Positions 7,042 to 13,599 of a stretch of DNA of 16,161 nucleotides are shown here, in pieces. How positions within the stretch are numbered: the stretch's first letter is position 1; each line of letters begins with the position of its first letter. The notes beneath the pieces are model-generated. The model saw only the letters and a list, made by a program, of their open reading frames with translations, did not search any database and was not told the DNA's origin. A program made the position numbers and the translations under genes. Origin of the DNA: Acidimicrobiaceae bacterium (GTDB lineage: Bacteria > Actinomycetota > Acidimicrobiia > Acidimicrobiales > Palsa-688). The DNA lies in assembly GCA_027334785.1 (NCBI GenBank), contig DAHWQF010000014.1, forward strand, positions 1 through 16,161, given 5' to 3'.

Positions 7042-7986
7042 ATGGACGAAAACGAGGCCCTCGAGCTGTTGGGCCACCTGCTCCCTGCCGCACCGCCTGG
7101 TGAGGTCTGGTGGGGCGATGATGCCGCCGTGGTGGCCGTCCCTGGAGAGGGGCGCCAGCTACTGCTAGCCCTTGACACCGTCGTCGCCGGCGTCGACGCG
7201 GACCTCACCCTGAGCAGGCTTTCCGACCTCGGTTGGAAGGCCATGGCGGTCAACTTGAGCGACATAGCCGCGATGGGGGGCACGCCCGCCCACGCCCTGG
7301 TGAGCGTGGCCGGGCTTGGCGCGAGCAGCCTCCCCGAGCTTTACGAAGGCCTTCTCGAGGCTTCCACCCGTTACGGCTGCCCGGTCGTGGGTGGCGACCT
7401 CTCCTCAGGCGAGCAGCTGGTGGTGAGCGTCGCCGTCACGGGATGGTCCGAAGGCCACCCCGTGCTGCGTAGCGGTGCGAGCCCCGACGACATCATCTGG
7501 GTCACGTCGCCCCTCGGGGCGGCGGCGGCCGGGTTGCGCTGCCTCAGGGAACGGGCGGCCATGGACTGCACCGGGGCCGGGGACGGGCAGCTGAGCCGAG
7601 AGCAAGAAGCACTGGTCAGCGCCCACGCCCGCCCGGTCCCGGCGCTGGCAGAAGGCTCGGTTGCCAAAAACGTGGGCGCCACGGCCATGATCGACGTGTC
7701 CGACGGCCTGGCCACTGACCTGTCGCGTCTGGCACGCAGCTCTGGGGTGGGCTTCGAGCTGGCCGAGGTCCCAGTGGCCCCCGGCGCCACCCTCCTCGAG
7801 GCCCTGGGAGGCGGTGACGACTACGCGCTCGTCTTCACGCTTCCCCCTTCGGTCGTACCCGCGCCGGCTTTCGAGGCCGTCGGGCTCCGCCCTCCTATGC
7901 TTCTCGGTGCCTGTGTGGCCGACACCGGCCGGCACCATCTCCGAGGCGCTCCGCTGGAGGTTGCCGGCTGGGAGCACACGCTCTGA
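7042..7986 (+). CDS. thiL: Thiamine-monophosphate kinase ThiL
   Basis: A 314-residue enzyme that phosphorylates thiamine monophosphate with ATP to the active cofactor thiamine diphosphate, the last step of thiamine synthesis, in the cytoplasm. The PurM/ThiL-like fold is shown by WGDDAAVV (24-31), DTVVAGVDADL (45-55), GWKAMAVNLSDIAAMGG (64-80), the glycine/aspartate loop VVGGDLSSG (115-123), IDVSDGLATDLSRLA (217-231) and GGDDYALVF (257-265, where GGEDYEL is usual). Length is typical. I use the ATG at 7042, five bases after the preceding stop; the frame is open further upstream but only as antisense-like low-complexity sequence inside the PH gene. It ends the operon and is followed at once by a strong hairpin. 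Confidence 0.93.
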   Translation: MDENEALELLGHLLPAAPPGEVWWGDDAAVVAVPGEGRQLLLALDTVVAGVDADLTLSRLSDLGWKAMAVNLSDIAAMGGTPAHALVSVAGLGASSLPELYEGLLEASTRYGCPVVGGDLSSGEQLVVSVAVTGWSEGHPVLRSGASPDDIIWVTSPLGAAAAGLRCLRERAAMDCTGAGDGQLSREQEALVSAHARPVPALAEGSVAKNVGATAMIDVSDGLATDLSRLARSSGVGFELAEVPVAPGATLLEALGGGDDYALVFTLPPSVVPAPAFEAVGLRPPMLLGACVADTGRHHLRGAPLEVAGWEHTL

Positions 7987-7988
7987 AA

Positions 7989-8021
7989 CCTCTCGCCACC
8001 GGCCATGCCGGCGGCGAGGGG
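7989..8021 (+). terminator. Strong hairpin after thiL (terminator-like, no U tract)
   Basis: Two 15-base arms (7989-8003 and 8007-8021) pair across a CAT loop, with one G-U wobble and one A-C mismatch. The hairpin starts two bases after the thiL stop. No run of T follows, which is common for actinobacterial terminators. It most likely ends the hydrolase-to-thiL operon or stabilises its 3' end. Confidence 0.6.
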
Positions 8022-8161
8022 TCGACCGGTCGGCGTAAAAGGGGTGGGAGCGTAACGTTCGCGGCTTTTCTCCGTCGTTACTCAAGAGGACCGGGCTGCC
8101 CGCCGAGACTCATGGTGGAGATTTTTTTGGGACGCTCGGGACGAGGAGGAACAAGAGCAAG
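8022..8161 (+). other. Leader region of the GAF-HTH gene with short upstream ORF
   Basis: No larger gene is visible here. An inverted repeat GTAACG (8052-8057) / CGTTAC (8076-8081) could be a weak operator. A 17-codon ORF starts at ATG 8112, contains a run of seven T, and its TGA (8163-8165) overlaps the GTG start of the next gene (8162) as GTGA. A purine-rich GAGGAGGA at 8143-8150 lies 11 bases before that GTG and could serve as its Shine-Dalgarno sequence. None of this is proven; it is the most structured stretch between the two transcription units. Confidence 0.35.
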
Positions 8162-8992
8162 GTGAGCGAGGCTAGCCCAACAGTTTTGCAGTCGAGCTCT
8201 CAGGCCCGAGGCTCATCGTTCGGGGCTGCCCGCCGGCCGCTCCGGCCTGGGGTAGTCAACCTGGCCGGCCATGGCGCGGACGCCGCGCCGGCATCCCAAC
8301 GGGACGACTCGAGCACGAACCACGCCGGCCAGGCGTTCGTCGACCTTTTGCTCGTGGGGGCCACGGCCGCCCACTGCCCGTTGGCCCTCCTCACCGTGGC
8401 GAAGGGTGGCAGCTGGAGCACCCTAGCCTTCGGGGTGGAGCGTGAGGCCCTGGAGGACCCGGAGCTGTTCGCCATCATTGCCGGCCGGAGGGAGCCGGTC
8501 GAGGTGACGGACCCCGCCACCAACCCAGCCCTTTCCCACAGCCGGCTGGCCCGCTCCAACCTCGGGGTCCGCTGGCTGCTGGCGGTCCCTCTGGCTGGGC
8601 CGAGCGGCGACGTCATTGCCATCTTCGCTGTGCTCGACACCCACCCCCGCGAGCTGTCGAGGCGCGAACGCTCCGCGATGGTGGCCGCCGGGCGTCTTAT
8701 CTCGAGCGCTCTTTCCATGCACAGGGCTACCGACAACCTGCTGGCCGCGCCCGCCGTGCCGGGTGAGGCCTCCAACGGCCCCCGGCCCGCCTCCGACGGC
8801 AGCTCGCTGCTTCGGAGCCACGAGGTGGCCGCCCTGTTCGACGTGACCGAACGCACGGTCATCAACTGGGCGTCGTCGGGCAAGCTGTCCTGCCTCCGCA
8901 CCGTCGGCGGGCACCTCCGTTTCCGTAGCGAGGACGTGATGGCGCTGCTGGAGGTCAACTCGCTCCGCCGGCCTCCCTTGGCCGGGTCCTGA
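8162..8992 (+). CDS. GAF-domain protein with C-terminal BldC/MerR-type helix-turn-helix
   Basis: A 276-residue protein. After a disordered Ser/Ala-rich N-terminus (1-52), a GAF-like domain spans about 58-188 (VDLLLVGATAAHCPLALLTV, then WLLAVPLAGPSGDVIAIFAV, then SRRERSAMVAAGRLISSAL). A Pro/Gly-rich linker (195-215) leads to a short excisionase/MerR-type HTH at 216-264 (LLRSHEVAALFDVTERTVI, then GKLSCLRTVGGHLRFRSEDV). This HTH closely resembles Streptomyces BldC, a small DNA-binding regulator of development. GAF domains usually sense small ligands, redox state or light-linked chromophores; a single Cys72 is present, but the ligand is unknown. The protein therefore looks like a one-component sensor-regulator. 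GTG 8162 is the first plausible start. It is flanked by an upstream terminator-like hairpin and the exporter promoter, so it is probably its own transcription unit. Confidence 0.85.
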   Translation: MSEASPTVLQSSSQARGSSFGAARRPLRPGVVNLAGHGADAAPASQRDDSSTNHAGQAFVDLLLVGATAAHCPLALLTVAKGGSWSTLAFGVEREALEDPELFAIIAGRREPVEVTDPATNPALSHSRLARSNLGVRWLLAVPLAGPSGDVIAIFAVLDTHPRELSRRERSAMVAAGRLISSALSMHRATDNLLAAPAVPGEASNGPRPASDGSSLLRSHEVAALFDVTERTVINWASSGKLSCLRTVGGHLRFRSEDVMALLEVNSLRRPPLAGS

Positions 8993-9020
8993 GCCCGCCA
9001 AGCAAGTTCCCCTTCCGTAA

Positions 9021-9038
9021 CCTGACGTTAACGTCAGG
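9021..9038. promoter_or_regulatory. Perfect 18-bp palindromic operator
   Basis: CCTGACGTTAACGTCAGG is identical to its reverse complement. It lies 28 bases after the GAF-HTH stop and 43 bases before the exporter start, overlapping the exporter's predicted -35 region. Palindromes with a GACGTTAACGTC-like core are of the kind bound by MerR-family dimers, and a MerR gene follows the exporter, so this is the obvious candidate site for it. The pairing of site and regulator is inference. Confidence 0.75.
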
Positions 9039-9050
9039 CGCCGGTAGTAT
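9022..9050 (+). promoter_or_regulatory. Predicted promoter of the MFS-merR operon
   Basis: CTGACG (9022-9027) and TAGTAT (9045-9050) match vegetative -35 and -10 hexamers with a 17-base spacer. The -35 is embedded in the palindrome. Transcription would begin near 9057, leaving a short leader that holds the GAGGAGG ribosome binding site at 9067-9073. Confidence 0.55.
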
Positions 9051-9081
9051 CCCCTCCTACCGCAACGAGGAGGGCGAGGCC

Positions 9082-10869
9082 GTGGACAAGAGGTCAGGAC
9101 TAGTCACGCGCACGGGGGCGGAGCCAGGGCGAGGGGTGCACTACAAGTGGGTCGCGCTGTCCAATACCACTCTCGGGGTGCTCATGGTGACGGTCAACCA
9201 GTCCATCCTACTTATCTCGCTCCCTGACATCTTCCGGGGCATCAAGCTCAACCCGCTCACCCCTTCCAACACCTCGTACTTCCTTTGGGTATTCATGGGT
9301 TTCACGCTGGTGACCGCCGTGCTCGTGGTGAGCCTCGGGCGCGTAGGCGACATGTACGGCCGGGTACGCATGTACAACCTCGGTTTTGCCGTGTTCACGC
9401 TCTTTTCGGTACTGCTGTCGGTGACTTGGATGAGCGGGGCCGCTGGAGCGCTGTGGATCATCGTGATGCGGGTCTTCCAAGGAGTGGGCGGCGCATTTTT
9501 GTTCGCCAACTCGAGCGCTATCCTGACCGACGCTTTCCCCGCTGACGAGCGGGGCAAGGCCATGGGGATAAACGGCATCGCGGCAGTCTCGGGGTCGTTT
9601 ATCGGCCTTGTGCTGGGCGGGATCTTGGGGCCGGTCGAATGGCACCTCGTGTTTTTGGTGTCGGTGCCTTTCGGGCTGTTCGGCACGATCTGGGCCTACC
9701 TTATGCTGAAGGACAACGGCGTGAGGGTGCCGGCGCAAATCGACTGGCTCGGAAACGCAGCTTTTGGCGTCGGCCTAGTGGCCGTGCTGACCGGGATCGT
9801 GTACTCGCTCCTGCCCTACGGTGGCCACCCCACGGGATGGACCAACCCCTGGGTGCTCTTGGCGATTTTTGGGGGCCTAGCCGTCCTCGCCCTGTTCGTG
9901 TACATCGAAACCAAGGTTCCAGAGCCGATGTTCCGGCTGCGGTTGTTCCGCATAAGGGCGTTTACTGCTGGCAACATCGCCGCCCTGCTCGCCGCGCTCG
10001 GGAGGGGTGGGCTGCAGTTTATGCTCATCATTTGGCTGCAGGGGATCTGGCTGCCCCAGCACGGCTACAGCTTCAGCCAAACCCCGCTGTGGGCCGGCAT
10101 CTTCTTGCTGCCCTTCACAGCCGGTTTCCTCGTCATGGGCCCCTTGGCGGGGGTGCTTTCGGACAGGCTCGGAGCGAGGGGCCTGGCCACGGCCGGCCTG
10201 GTTGTGAGCGGAGCGAGTTTCTTGTTGCTGGAGTTGCTCCCGATGAACTTCAACTACATCTGGTTCGCTCTTCTCATATTCGTCTTCGCCCTCGGAATGG
10301 GCATGTTCTTCTCGCCCAACCAGGCCTCGGTGATGAACAGCCTGCCGCCGGACCAGCGCGGCGCCGGCGCCGGCATGCTCAACACCTTCCAAAACTCGGC
10401 CACCGTGCTCTCAATGGGCCTGTTCTTCACGATCGTGACCCTCGGCTTGGCGGCGGGCCTGCCCTCCCACCTGTTCCTCGGCCTGCGGGCGCAAGGAGTG
10501 CCGGCCAAGGCTGCGCACATCGTGGCGAGCGAACCCCCGATCGGGAGCCTGTTCTCGGCCTTCCTCGGCTACAACCCGGTAAAGGAGCTGCTGGCACCCC
10601 TCGGCGTCCTGCAGCACCTGAAGCACGCGCAGCTCGCGTACCTGACCGGCCGCTCGTTTTTCCCCAAGCTGATCGAGCAGCCGTTCGCGCACGGGTTGGG
10701 CCTGGCCTTCGACTTCGCAGCGGGCGCGACGCTGGTGGCCGTGCTGGTCAGCGCCCTCAGGGGCCGGCGCTATGTCCATGAGGCCGGGCCGGCTGGCGAG
10801 GGAGAGGACGCAGCGCAGCTCGCCGAGCTGGACGAAGGTAACGGGCCTGTGCCGGTGAGGGCCACGTGA
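9082..10869 (+). CDS. DHA2-family (14-helix) MFS drug exporter
   Basis: A 595-residue inner-membrane transporter, probably a proton-driven exporter of the EmrB/QacA type. It has many hydrophobic helices from about residue 24 onward, motif A in the helix 2-3 loop (GRVGDMYGRVRMY, 86-98), RVFQGVGGAFLF (130-141) after it, the antiporter-type glycine-rich helix around 169-182, a second motif-A-like LAGVLSDRLGARGL in the second half, and a long loop before the last helix. The C-terminal tail is acidic and cytoplasmic. The GTG start is supported by a good Shine-Dalgarno sequence GAGGAGG eight bases upstream. A palindrome over its promoter and a MerR gene 34 bases downstream suggest induction by the exported compound or a related stress. 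The substrate cannot be told from sequence. Confidence 0.92.
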   Translation: MDKRSGLVTRTGAEPGRGVHYKWVALSNTTLGVLMVTVNQSILLISLPDIFRGIKLNPLTPSNTSYFLWVFMGFTLVTAVLVVSLGRVGDMYGRVRMYNLGFAVFTLFSVLLSVTWMSGAAGALWIIVMRVFQGVGGAFLFANSSAILTDAFPADERGKAMGINGIAAVSGSFIGLVLGGILGPVEWHLVFLVSVPFGLFGTIWAYLMLKDNGVRVPAQIDWLGNAAFGVGLVAVLTGIVYSLLPYGGHPTGWTNPWVLLAIFGGLAVLALFVYIETKVPEPMFRLRLFRIRAFTAGNIAALLAALGRGGLQFMLIIWLQGIWLPQHGYSFSQTPLWAGIFLLPFTAGFLVMGPLAGVLSDRLGARGLATAGLVVSGASFLLLELLPMNFNYIWFALLIFVFALGMGMFFSPNQASVMNSLPPDQRGAGAGMLNTFQNSATVLSMGLFFTIVTLGLAAGLPSHLFLGLRAQGVPAKAAHIVASEPPIGSLFSAFLGYNPVKELLAPLGVLQHLKHAQLAYLTGRSFFPKLIEQPFAHGLGLAFDFAAGATLVAVLVSALRGRRYVHEAGPAGEGEDAAQLAELDEGNGPVPVRAT

Positions 10870-10903
10870 ACGCCCTTGGGCGTCGGCAGGTGGGCGAGCC
10901 AGT

Positions 10904-11500
10904 GTGACCAAGACCGGCCCAAGCGAGCCGGGCACGACGGGTAGGAACGAGGCGGGTAGGAACGAGGCGGGTAGGAACGAGACGGGTAGGAACGAGACGG
11001 GTAGGAACGAGACGGGGGGGAACGAGACGGGGGGCCGTTCGCTCGAGCCGGGGCCGGCGCCCGAGCCGGAGCTGCTCGGGATCGGGGCCGCGGCCGCCCT
11101 CCTCGGGATTTCAGAGCGCTCCCTTCGCTACTACCAGCAGCTCGGGCTGGTCACCCCGTGCGCTAGGACGCCGGGTGGCATGCGCCGGTACTCGGGAGAA
11201 GACCTAACCCGGGTGGCGCGCATCCGGGAGCTGCAGAGCCTTCTCGGGCTCAACCTCGAGGAGATAGCCGTTGTCCTGCGCACCGAGGACCGGGCTGCGG
11301 AGATCAAGCAGAGCTATCACGACGAGCGGACCGGGGCGGCGCGGCGCACCGAGCTGCTGCGAGAAGCGCTCTCGCTCCAAGAAGACTTGCGGGCGACGGT
11401 CGAGGCCAAACGGGTCGCGCTCGAAAAGTTCCTTGCCGACGTGGACGCGCGCATAAAACGCATCCGAGCTTTGCTGTCGAACGCCGGGCCCGACGAGTAG
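10904..11500 (+). CDS. MerR-family transcriptional regulator with N-terminal pentapeptide repeat
   Basis: A 198-residue regulator. A winged HTH of MerR type lies at about 57-125 (LGIGAAAALLGISERSLRYY, then GLVTP, GGMRRYSGEDLTRVARIREL), followed by a dimerising coiled coil (about 140-192). No metal-binding Cys pattern of the MerR/CueR kind is seen, so an organic inducer is more likely. Residues 13-42 are a six-fold GRNEA/GRNET-like repeat, encoded by 15-base tandem units, which is atypical for the family. No other ATG, GTG or TTG in this frame lies between GTG 10904 and the HTH, so the repeat belongs to the protein if this start is right. The gene follows the exporter by 34 bases and probably controls the palindrome at 9021-9038. 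Confidence 0.88.
   Translation: MTKTGPSEPGTTGRNEAGRNEAGRNETGRNETGRNETGGNETGGRSLEPGPAPEPELLGIGAAAALLGISERSLRYYQQLGLVTPCARTPGGMRRYSGEDLTRVARIRELQSLLGLNLEEIAVVLRTEDRAAEIKQSYHDERTGAARRTELLREALSLQEDLRATVEAKRVALEKFLADVDARIKRIRALLSNAGPDE
10938..11027. repeat. In-frame 15-bp minisatellite, 6 units, at the 5' end of the MerR gene
   Basis: Six tandem 15-base units based on CGGGTAGGAACGAGG, with the last base or two varying and unit 6 carrying GGGG in place of GTAG. They encode GRNEA/GRNET/GGNET pentapeptides. Because the unit is a multiple of three, slippage would change tail length without a frameshift. Confidence 0.92.
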
Positions 11501-11534
11501 GGCCGCCGGCCGGTGCCGGTACTAGCGGGCGGCC
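11501..11534. terminator. Possible bidirectional hairpin between merR and rpmB
   Basis: GGCCGCC (11501-11507) and GGCGGCC (11528-11534) form a 7-bp stem directly after the merR stop. The right arm lies within the last codons of the convergent rpmB gene and is followed by TTT on the plus strand. It would fit a shared terminator for the two convergent genes, but the loop is long (20 bases). Confidence 0.35.
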
Positions 11535-11716
11535 TTTACGACCTTGCCCGCCCGGAGGCACGACGTGCAGACGTACAAGCGCCGCGGTGACCCGTTGACG
11601 AGGGCGCGCACGCGCTGCACGTTGGGGTACCAACGCCGCTTGGTCCGCCGGTGGGAGTGGCTGATGGACATCCCTACCGACGGGCGCCGGCCACAGACTT
11701 CGCACACGCTTGCCAC
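11522..11716 (-). CDS. rpmB: 50S ribosomal protein bL28
   Basis: A 64-residue ribosomal protein of the large subunit. The start is GTG (11716-11714), giving the typical N-terminus (M)ASVCEVCGRRPSVGMSISH. Two CxxC pairs, CEVC (5-8) and CTSC (50-53), mark the zinc-binding (C+) form; the basic middle SHRRTKRRWYPNVQRV is the rRNA-binding signature. The frame stays open upstream to an ATG at 11806, but that stretch is Pro-rich translation of a DNA repeat and not part of the protein. No Shine-Dalgarno sequence is seen; TATCCT eight bases upstream suggests a leaderless message. It is divergent from the DAK-recG-rsmD genes, a common actinobacterial order. In actinobacteria a non-zinc L28 paralog may exist elsewhere for zinc starvation. 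Confidence 0.95.
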   Translation of the reverse strand: MASVCEVCGRRPSVGMSISHSHRRTKRRWYPNVQRVRALVNGSPRRLYVCTSCLRAGKVVKAAR

Positions 11717-11724
11717 GACGCCCG

Positions 11725-11730
11725 AGGATA
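11725..11730 (-). promoter_or_regulatory. Possible -10 element for leaderless rpmB
   Basis: TATCCT on the minus strand ends eight bases before the rpmB GTG, so transcription would start at or near the first codon. No Shine-Dalgarno sequence lies between. No good -35 hexamer is seen at 16-18 bases upstream. Confidence 0.3.
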
Positions 11731-11760
11731 GCAGCTCGTTAGCTCGTGCCGGCCACCTGG

Positions 11761-11801
11761 GGGGGACAGAGAGGGGGCCAGAGGGGGGGACAGAGAGGGG
11801 G
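11761..11801. repeat. Two direct copies of a 17-base purine-rich repeat (24-bp period)
   Basis: GGGGGACAGAGAGGGGG occurs at 11761-11777 and again at 11785-11801. The strand is almost purely purine. The repeat lies in the divergent spacer between rpmB and the DAK gene. On the minus strand it creates an open Pro/Ser-rich reading frame that could mislead start prediction for rpmB. Confidence 0.85.
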
Positions 11802-11888
11802 AACACCGGCTGGCCTGGTCCGAGCTAGTACCCTGACCGGGGACGGAGGGCTTGGTCGTCTCAGCGCGAGCGCACACTGAATAACCCA

Positions 11889-13598
11889 ATGACAAAAAAA
11901 GCCATGTCGAGCGCGGACCTCGGGCGGGCCATGCGCGCTTACGGGCAGGCCCTGACAGATCACCGTGCGGCGCTCAACCGGCTCAACGTGTACCCGGTGC
12001 CCGACGGGGACACGGGCACCAACATGGCCCTAACGGTGGCGGCCGTGCTCAGTGAGCTGGACCAGGCGGCCGCCGCTCCGGCCGGCGAAGAGCCGCAACT
12101 CGATATGGAGCAGCTCGCAAAGGCACTCTCCCACGGCTCGCTCATGGGAGCGCGGGGAAATTCCGGGGTCATCTTGTCCCAGGTGATGCGGGGCCTCGCG
12201 AGCGTCGTGCGCGAACACGGAGCGGGCCTCGAGCCGGCGCACTTCGGAGAGGCTTTTCGTCGTGCCGCGGAGGGCGCCTACGGGGCCGTGAGCAACCCCG
12301 TGGAGGGCACGATCCTCACGGTCGCGCGCGCTGCGGCAGAGGGCGCCGGTCGGGCGCTCGAGAGGGACCCAGGGGCGGCGGGACGGCCGCTATTGACGGA
12401 GGTCCTGGAGTCGGCGCGCGAGGCGGCCGCCCGGGCGCTCGCGGGTACGACGGAACAGCTGCCAGCGCTCAAGGCCGCCGGGGTGGTGGACGCAGGAGGC
12501 GCGGGCCTGTTGTTGTTTTACGACAGCCTGCTCCACGTCGTGGACGGGCGAGCGGTGCCGGCCCCGCCGGTGCCGCTAGAGCGGGACGGGAGGGAGCGAG
12601 CGCCGGCGAGCGCGCCCCACGACGAGGAGGGGGTAGGTGACCTGCGCTATGAGGTGATGTTCTTCCTCGAGGCGCCTGACGAGGCCCTAGCCGGTTTCAG
12701 GGAGGTCTGGGCCGGTTGTGGTGGCTCGGTCGTGATCGTCGGCGGTGAGGGCCTCTACAACTGCCATATCCATACCGACGACATCGGCGCCTGCATCGAG
12801 GCCGCCATCGAAATAGGCCGACCGCGCCAGATCAGGGTCACGGACCTGGCCGAACAGGTCGAGGAGGAGCGCTGGGTGCGCGAGGCTCGGGCTTCGGGCG
12901 ACCAGCACGAACCCGCCGTGGGAGCCGTCACGACGGCGGTCGTAGCCGTGTGCGCCGGTGAGGGTGTGAAGCGGATTTTCCGTTCGCTCGGCGTCCACCA
13001 CTTCGTCACCGGCGGCCCGTCGGCCAACCCCTCGGTCGCCGAAGTGCTCGGAGCGATCGGTGCAGCCGCGGCCGAGCAGGTCGTTGTCCTCCCCAACAAC
13101 CCCAACGTGGTGCCGGTGGCCGAACAGGCGGCCGCCAACAGCGCCAAGAAGGTCCGGGTCGTGCCGACCAGCGGGATGGCGGAGGGTTTCGCGGCCCTTC
13201 TCGACTATGACCCCGAGGCCGACGTGGACACCAACGCCGAGGCCATGGCCGGCGCCGCCGCCCGGGTGGTGCCCGGAGAAGTGGCGCAGGCTTCCCGTGA
13301 CGCGCTCACCGCGATGGGGCAGGTCTATAAAGGCGACTGGCTCGGCCTTTCGCGTGAGGAGGTGATGGCGGTGGCGCCGGCGCCGGCGACTGCCGCCGAT
13401 GTGGCTATAGCGCTGCTCGAGACCCTCGTCCCCGTGACTTCCGACTACGAAATCGTGACCCTCATAGAGGGTGAGGGCGCGACGCCGGCGGGCACCCGCC
13501 GCGTCGTCGAGTGGCTAGCGGAGCACCGCCCGGGGATCTCCGCCGAGGTCCACCACGGGGGCCAGCCCATTTACACCTATGTGCTCTCGGTGGAATGA
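11889..13598 (+). CDS. DAK-domain protein, fatty-acid kinase FakA-like
   Basis: A 569-residue protein with an N-terminal DhaL-type nucleotide-binding domain (about 10-205) and a C-terminal DegV-related/DAK1-like region (about 315-569). The metal/ATP site is visible in NVYPVPDGDTGTNMALT (33-49) and HGSLMGARGNSGVILSQ (82-98). FakA phosphorylates DegV-bound fatty acids (FakB) in Firmicutes; the actinobacterial homologs are often called DAK phosphatase or YloV. No fakB gene is in the window. The ATG at 11889 has no clear Shine-Dalgarno sequence. The recG start is one base after the DAK stop, so the two are translationally linked, matching the conserved rpmB-DAK-recG-rsmD order. The family is sure; the substrate is inferred. 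Confidence 0.9.
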   Translation: MTKKAMSSADLGRAMRAYGQALTDHRAALNRLNVYPVPDGDTGTNMALTVAAVLSELDQAAAAPAGEEPQLDMEQLAKALSHGSLMGARGNSGVILSQVMRGLASVVREHGAGLEPAHFGEAFRRAAEGAYGAVSNPVEGTILTVARAAAEGAGRALERDPGAAGRPLLTEVLESAREAAARALAGTTEQLPALKAAGVVDAGGAGLLLFYDSLLHVVDGRAVPAPPVPLERDGRERAPASAPHDEEGVGDLRYEVMFFLEAPDEALAGFREVWAGCGGSVVIVGGEGLYNCHIHTDDIGACIEAAIEIGRPRQIRVTDLAEQVEEERWVREARASGDQHEPAVGAVTTAVVAVCAGEGVKRIFRSLGVHHFVTGGPSANPSVAEVLGAIGAAAAEQVVVLPNNPNVVPVAEQAAANSAKKVRVVPTSGMAEGFAALLDYDPEADVDTNAEAMAGAAARVVPGEVAQASRDALTAMGQVYKGDWLGLSREEVMAVAPAPATAADVAIALLETLVPVTSDYEIVTLIEGEGATPAGTRRVVEWLAEHRPGISAEVHHGGQPIYTYVLSVE

Positions 13599-13599
13599 G

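Noticed and set aside
5174..7093. Two minus-strand ORFs of 283 and 353 codons opposite the ddl-like and PH-SHOCT genes
   Set aside because: Low-complexity composition and no homology; opposite strand genes are supported by motifs and operon spacing.
9639..10781. 380-codon plus-strand ORF inside the MFS gene in another frame
   Set aside because: Arg/Pro/Ala-rich shadow; the MFS frame has membrane helices, motif A and a good ribosome binding site.
10938..11027. CRISPR-like array
   Set aside because: Units are 15 bp, directly adjacent with no spacers, and in frame with the MerR gene; it is a coding minisatellite.
11717..11806. N-terminal extension of bL28 to an upstream ATG
   Set aside because: The extension is a translation of the purine-rich DNA repeat, while bL28 proteins start at (M)ASVCEVC; GTG 11716 fits family length.
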